From Pseudoscleropodium purum (lineage: Eukaryota > Streptophyta > Bryopsida > Hypnales > Brachytheciaceae), in contig OZ017795.1 in the NCBI GenBank assembly GCA_963969395.1, forward strand, positions 24,905,063 to 24,969,062: 64,000 bases of DNA. The letters run 5' to 3'. The notes under the pieces are model-generated. The model was not told the origin of the DNA. It ran no database searches and saw only the letters and a program-made list of their open reading frames with translations. Made by a program: the position numbers and the translations under genes. Below are positions 58,615 through 64,000 of this stretch, piece after piece. The stretch's first letter is position 1; each line of letters begins with the position of its first letter.

Positions 58615-61196
58615 GCAAGCCAGCGCTTGAGAAATAACTAGGCTACCTGGCTCCTCGACATACAATGGTGGACACAAGATTTCTACACATCTACTACGAA
58701 TTTGTGTCAAATTTCTTTCTATAGTTGTTGTGCCACATTTTTGGGCCAAACACCGAAGCAATTGTCTCGTGGTTGATGCTGCAATTTTATAAAATAGATA
58801 GTGTGCCCTTGCAAGTGTTCTACCATATCATGCAATCATCTTTTGCCTAAATTTCAACAATCACAGTAGTGGAAAGCCTCGCAATTATTTCTCAAAGCCA
58901 TCGTACTCACTTCAAGGCTATCACAACAATTGGAATCCAGCTTACTCATCGAGAATTCTCTTCTTGAAATTCAAGGGTGATCGTAGACCTCCAATACAGT
59001 CCCATAATTGTAGCCTTAAAAGGGCATTCAGGGATTAAGTTTGTTTGACCATCTTTAAAAATTTCTAGGCAATTTTTAGAATTAACTATTGAAAGCTTTC
59101 ATTTTTCATTGAAAAAAGTACATAATTGATTGTTGAGAGGTCTCCAAAGCTATATATGTTCCTTTGTGGAAGGTAGAGCTTACTAATTTTACTTCATTTT
59201 TCAACTTTGAGCAATTTCACTTGATTTGAGATCTAAAAACTTGTACTTGTCTATTTGCTTTGAAAATGGTCGAATAGAAAGAGTAAAGTCTTTTTATTAT
59301 TCACTATTGAAAATTTAAACATGCAAGTGTTTATTTGGAATTATTTGTGATTTATACTTATAAAAAAAATTGCATCTCAACAATTGCAAGGTGGATTATG
59401 TAATGAGTTTAATAGTTTTTATGTGAAATTAAGTTTCTTGAAAGTACATTTTAGTGTGTTAATACAATTTGTAGTTGTTCATGTCATCTTTTATCCCAAA
59501 AAACATTTATGTGCCCATTTCTGAAACATTGTAGGAAAGGGTAGCATATTAAAAATAAAGAATGTACATTTCTCTTATTATAATCTCACAACTCTTATGC
59601 AATTTGCACTCAAAATTGGTGAATATACTAATAAGAAAGTTCTTCAAACATCTATTGTTAGATTTTGAAAAAAAATTTGCTTCAATGGGGATAACAATAA
59701 GCCCATGCTCTTTTTTTCATAGTCAAAACAGACTTAAAAAGGCCTAGGCATCCAGAGGTTAATAGTTTTAAGATAGAATTGAAATACATTGATTCTAATA
59801 GTAAGATTATTTAAGCAAACAAATAAAACTTTATACAACTTGTTTCTTTGAAAATTATAAAAATTGAGTTAAGAAAATGAATCCAATACAATATTTTATC
59901 AAGATGTTGGTATAGTTGCACACAAACTTGCAAGATGCTCTTGAACTTTTACATCTCTAATTCAAATGTAATGAATCAAATATTATCATATTTAAAAATA
60001 TAATCTATAAAAAATAAATTTCTTAAAATTTTAATTCAAGATTGTTTTGGCCCACTCTAACTATAATGTTTTTTTGGTGGCACAATTTTAACTCTCATGC
60101 ACAAATTGAAATAAACACGACATTCCCCCAAAGCTAAATAAATCTATTGTTCTATCTTAATTTTTTTTTAAATTCAGTCAAAAATTGAGATCACAAGAAC
60201 CTACTAAGAAGTAAGAACCTTCAAGTGTTATCATCGAGGACATTTGGGACTTTATATAGAGGATTATCAAGTCATACAATGCCCCCTAAAATATGGAGTG
60301 CTTGTATACATGTAGAGTTGTCAATGGACTTTGTATTAAAGCATTGGATAGAGTTTGGTGTCATCAAATTTGGTGTATCTGATTATATTTGGTGCATGTA
60401 ATCATTGCGCCCATATGCCCTTGCTAAGAAACAAATCTACGGATTGGCAATCAAATTCATCTATTGAAGGACAAATCCACTCATTGGCACTCAAATTCAC
60501 TCATTAGTGTATACTCATCCACACCATAGGCACTCAAATCGACTAGTTAGTGTACATTCATCTAACCTATTGGCGCCATATTCACCTATTGACTCCACAC
60601 TTTTAATATGTCCATGTTCACATTTTGTCATTGTGCCTAGATTATAATAGAGAATTAGATAATCTTTGGCATTAACACAAAGACTTTTGATAATATACCT
60701 AGATCAATTAGCCAAAACCATTTAAAACAATTAAATTAATCTTTGGACTTTTGATAACATTACTATAGAGATTTTAGTTGTAGTGTATTTAAGATTTTTT
60801 GTGTTGATAATAAGTTTATTTTTGGCAAATTTTCATGCTTTTATTTTTATTTGGAGGAGGGAGAGGTTCATATAATTTCTAGTTCAAAAATCAAATTTAG
60901 GTGTGAGATGAATTTTTGAGTATAAGGAGATTTTAAATAATAGCAATAAAAACAAATATTTTTGTCATAGGTATTGCATATTTCAACATTTGAATTGTTT
61001 TTTCTTATTACAACCGCTTTGTTGTATAAATTTAGTTCACTTACACTCTTTACATTTCTAACTTAAATTTCTCTTTATTCCTTTAAATTTTTCACAATGT
61101 TTTTCAACAACGAATTTGTACATATCAAAGGATTCATTTGCTTTTATCATAGAACTTCCTATCCATTAATTATCAACCTTTTCAATGATTGTTGTC
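58615..61196. other. AT-rich DNA with a decayed TTAA-family fragment, no gene
   Basis: After the CACTA right flank, 59040-60260 contains segments parallel to TTAA-family copy 4 (around 59750-59830 and TTTGGGACTTTA near 60250), but its ends are lost. 60430-60600 has degenerate repeats of CACTCAAATTCA/TCATTAGTGTA. No gene is recognised. Confidence 0.45.
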
Positions 61197-61197
61197 A

Positions 61198-61272
61198 CGT
61201 ATTGAATTGAAGATCATTGTAAAAGTTCCGTATTGAATTGAAGATCATTGTAAAAGTTCCGTATTGAATTGA
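61198..61272 (+). repeat. 31-bp tandem repeat, 2.4 units
   Basis: The unit CGTATTGAATTGAAGATCAT... is repeated exactly at 61198 and 61229, with a 13-base partial third copy at 61260. Exact identity suggests recent slippage or duplication. Confidence 0.95.
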
Positions 61273-61711
61273 AAATTAAAACATGATTGAATGATTTTCA
61301 TATACATTAATATTTAATTTTTAAAGGGATTGATATGTGTTTGCTATGGTGATATTATAGAAGTTTTTTCATATACAAGAAAATATATGTATTTCGTGAA
61401 ATATTGAATTAGATTAAGAATTATTGTTCAATTGTATAAGACCTTAGAGTTTTCATATAATTTTTTTGTATTATTTTAATTGTAATCTAGTTGTGCAAAA
61501 ACGAAAGTACAATTTGAATGAGCAAGAAATGAAAATTTGCATGCATAATTCATATTTTGAGCTACCCTTTCTTACATTGCAATGAATTGTCATTTTTTCC
61601 CATTATGTTGATTTCTTGATCTTTGGGTTCACTAAAAAATGGCATTGCGTGGAGTACAAGAAATGGAATTGGAATCAAGAAAAATCATGTATGCAACTTA
61701 CTCTGCTAACA

Positions 61712-61978
61712 CATTAGATGAAATTTTAGGCCTCTAAGAGACTATGAGTAATCTGGCCCTGAGAACGTAGTGAACGTGGCCAACGGTGTAGTCTGACATA
61801 GCCAAGAGAGTGCCACGTCATTGCCCAAAAAAAAAATTTTCCAACTTTTTTTTGTATTCTATGCATGAATGCATGAATGAATGAATTTTGGAATTTTTTT
61901 TGGGAATAGCTAGCTATACCGTTCATTGTGGGGGAACAATGATGGGAACAAGTTGTTGGCCTCAAATACCATCTAATG
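61712..61978. mobile_element. MITE-like element A with inverted ends
   Basis: The left end is CATTAGATGAAATTTTAGGC and the right end on the other strand is CATTAGATGGTATTTGAGGC. The length is 267 bp. No target duplication could be recognised. Confidence 0.55.
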
Positions 61979-62080
61979 AGTTTTGTCTTTTGAATGGATA
62001 GTGAGGATTTTCACTCATGGTATTCAATTTGATTAATCCTTGAGATTCATTTTTTGATTAATATTCCCACTATATACACT

Positions 62081-62353
62081 CATTAGAGGATTTCTAAGCT
62101 CAAAGAGGGCCACTTCAAGCAGGTATGTCAAGAACTGCCCTCCTCTGCAGTTTCGGGGAACAACTGTTTCCGACAAAAAAATTTTTAAAAAAAAAATTAC
62201 TCTTGAAATGTAGAAAAAAAACAAAAAAACAATTCTTTTTTTTGGATGTGGCAATCGCCATGCCACGTCAACGAGTTGCCACGGCCCCTTGCGGGGTTGT
62301 TCCCACAATGTGGGAATCCATAGCCCTCTTGGGGGTGAAAAAATCCTCTAATG
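62081..62353. mobile_element. MITE-like element B, related to A
   Basis: The left end is CATTAGAGGATTTCTAAGC and the right end on the other strand is CATTAGAGGATTTTTTCACC. The length is 273 bp. The termini and the GGGAACAA and CCACGTCA words are shared with element A, 100 bp away. No clear target duplication. Open frames across it are composition artefacts. Confidence 0.55.
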
Positions 62354-63465
62354 CCAACCCTCTTACTTGTATTTTTTTTCTAAATAGCTCCCCTTGCATT
62401 GATAGGGGGTTATGTGATTTCCATATGTATATTGTATGTATTTGTATTTAAATATTAATATCCATATTCCATGGGTACATATCCTATATCCAATACTGTA
62501 TTCAATATCCGTATTCAACATTCACATTGATGATAGTGGAGAGTGTCTTGTTTTTTTAATACATTCATTAGACAATCATGAATTTTCAAGGCAAGTTTTT
62601 TTGGCGGAATGTTCCCATCATAACTCAAAGCGAGTTATTTTGTATTTCATTCATATAGAAAATAAATCAATGGTTGTGGTAGGTTGTAATGGGTAGTTGA
62701 CACTTCAATCTATGGTTCACATTTTCTCTTTTGGAGTGGGACCCAAAGCACATAGTCCTCTAATCATAGAAGATAGTGTATTTAGAAAAATGTATTGCAA
62801 AGGGAGTAGGGAGTTATTGTGATATGGACTTTCATGTGTGTCATAAAGATGAGAAAATTTAGTGCAACATTGAGCAATTAGAGCTTCTAATTGCTCTGTT
62901 AAGGATAAACAAAATCATGTATATGCCAAGCCCAAGCTCTTTTTAAGATGACAATAGCATGCCTTAAAATTCACTAGCTAGTTGGTAGATCTTTGTTTTA
63001 AATTTGATCTTGCTAAAGCATGTGTGAATAAAAAGTATCTTAAGTCACTGACAATGGCATGTTTTGTTTGAAATATAGATACTAGAATTGATAATGACAT
63101 GTTACATTGGACATATAGGTACTAGGATTGATAGTGACATTCTTACTTGGAATTATACATAGGACATCAAAAGATGGAAGTGTTGTAAATAGGGGCATTG
63201 ATTTTAAGGTGGCAATGATATATTTAGTTGAAAACATAGGTACTAGGATGGTGGGGAGTATTGTGTATAGGGATGATCTCTAGGTGGCAATGACATGCTC
63301 AATTGAAAATATAGGTAGGACTGTGGAGGGTGGGACTATAGAAAAGGATACCGCATTTTTTGTATTTTTTCATAATTTCTTGTATGAAGTACTTGAAAAG
63401 ATCAAACAAACACTTTATTCACACCGACCTTCTTTGAAGAATGGAGTTTTTATCTATCTATCTAC
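62354..63465. other. AT-rich intergenic DNA, no gene
   Basis: Includes three loosely repeated 'GGTACTAGGAT...GGCAATGACAT' segments at about 63050-63310. No supported frame. Confidence 0.45.
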
Positions 63466-63760
63466 TTGAAAAGAAGGGGATGAAGAGCGGAAAGAAGGAG
63501 AATGAACAGTAGAAAGAAGGGGAAATGAAGAGTACCGGTAAGGAAGTAGGGGAATAGGGGAAATGAAGCGCCTACAAATATGAAGAGTGTGGATGGAAGG
63601 AAAAATGCAGACCCTGGAAAGGAGGAAAACCAAAGTGAGTGGAAAGAAGGAAAACATGCAGAGCATGGAAAAAGGGGGAAGTGAAGAGTACTGTGTACGG
63701 GAACTTCGAAAGAATTCCATGGAGGCAGCCGAGAGCCTGGAAAGAAAGAAGGCCTTCCGT
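63466..63760 (+). repeat. Purine-rich GAAGRGGA tract
   Basis: Degenerate repeats of GGAAAGAAGG, GGGGAAATGAAG and GAAGAGT. Long open frames in five phases over this interval reflect the lack of stop words in purine-rich DNA and are not independent genes. Confidence 0.8.
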
Positions 63761-64000
63761 CGAGGGGAAGGAACAGATTCCCCAAGTTTCCCAAGCACAA
63801 CGCCACTTTGAGGAGCTTCCGTCCTGCCCTAGCACCTCAACCAAAACCACAAAATCCTCCTTTCCAAGCTTAATTTTCCCAATCTTGTGACGCATTTCTC
63901 CATGGTCGTTTCCACCGTTTCCACCCTCACCTCTTCCATTTCCAAACCTTCTCCCTTGTGGCCTTGTGGGCGCTTGTGCGCTCGTGCTGTCGGTGTGCGC
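63761..64000. other. GC-richer window end, unclassified
   Basis: The composition shifts to C/T-rich and mixed (CATTTCTCCATGGTCG...). It could be the edge of a gene or LTR that continues beyond the window. Confidence 0.35.

Noticed and set aside
63454..63898. Several 80-114-codon frames on both strands
   Set aside because: All overlap a purine-rich repeat in multiple phases, an expected artefact of stop-poor sequence.

Overview
The window is a stretch of nuclear DNA from a land plant with a large, repeat-rich genome. It has three intron-containing housekeeping-type genes with GT-AG introns and near-balanced base composition, set in very AT-rich DNA packed with decayed transposons. I cannot name the species. 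An intron-bearing PiggyBac transposase relic would be unusual in a flowering plant, so a seed-free plant (for example a fern) or a gymnosperm is my guess only.

Layout. 1-3.9 kb: two tandem minus-strand genes, a cytosolic class I fructose-bisphosphate aldolase (cut by the window start) and a glycine-rich RNA-binding protein with a mitochondrial-type leader and a telo-box upstream. 4-25.6 kb: AT-rich repeats. These include several ~0.8-1.1 kb elements with inverted ends flanked by TTAA, a decayed gag-like gene with zinc knuckles carrying a 208-bp CACTA-type foldback MITE, and a cluster of ~250-bp Helitron-like repeats, one split by a 1.2-kb CACTA element. 25.9-28.5 kb: a foldback repeat, then an intact three-exon CASP-like membrane protein gene whose 3' end has been copied several times just downstream. 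28.9-32.9 kb: more TTAA-flanked elements and Helitron-like repeats. 32.9-43.8 kb: a somewhat GC-richer block of broken, unrecognised open frames, a 179-bp tandem satellite, and a PiggyBac transposase pseudogene with one intron. 43.8-58.6 kb: one complete 14.8-kb CACTA (CMC/En-Spm) element, bounded by CACTATAAGAA-type termini and a TAT target duplication. It holds a decayed tnp2-type transposase on the minus strand, a decayed coiled-coil gene on the plus strand, tandem arrays in both flanks, and a strikingly GC-rich 309-bp hAT-type MITE. 58.6-64 kb: AT-rich repeats, two related MITE-like inverted-repeat elements and a purine-rich tract.

The three genes look functional and are not a pathway together. 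Nearly everything else is mobile DNA, with enough preserved ends and target duplications to order several insertions: Helitron-like repeat then CACTA at 17-18.6 kb; gag pseudogene then MITE at 13.6 kb; CACTA tnp2 then hAT MITE at 48.7 kb. The most unusual signals are the TTAA-flanked family together with a PiggyBac transposase relic in the same window, the GC-island hAT MITE, and the 179-bp satellite shared between a site outside and a site inside the large CACTA element.
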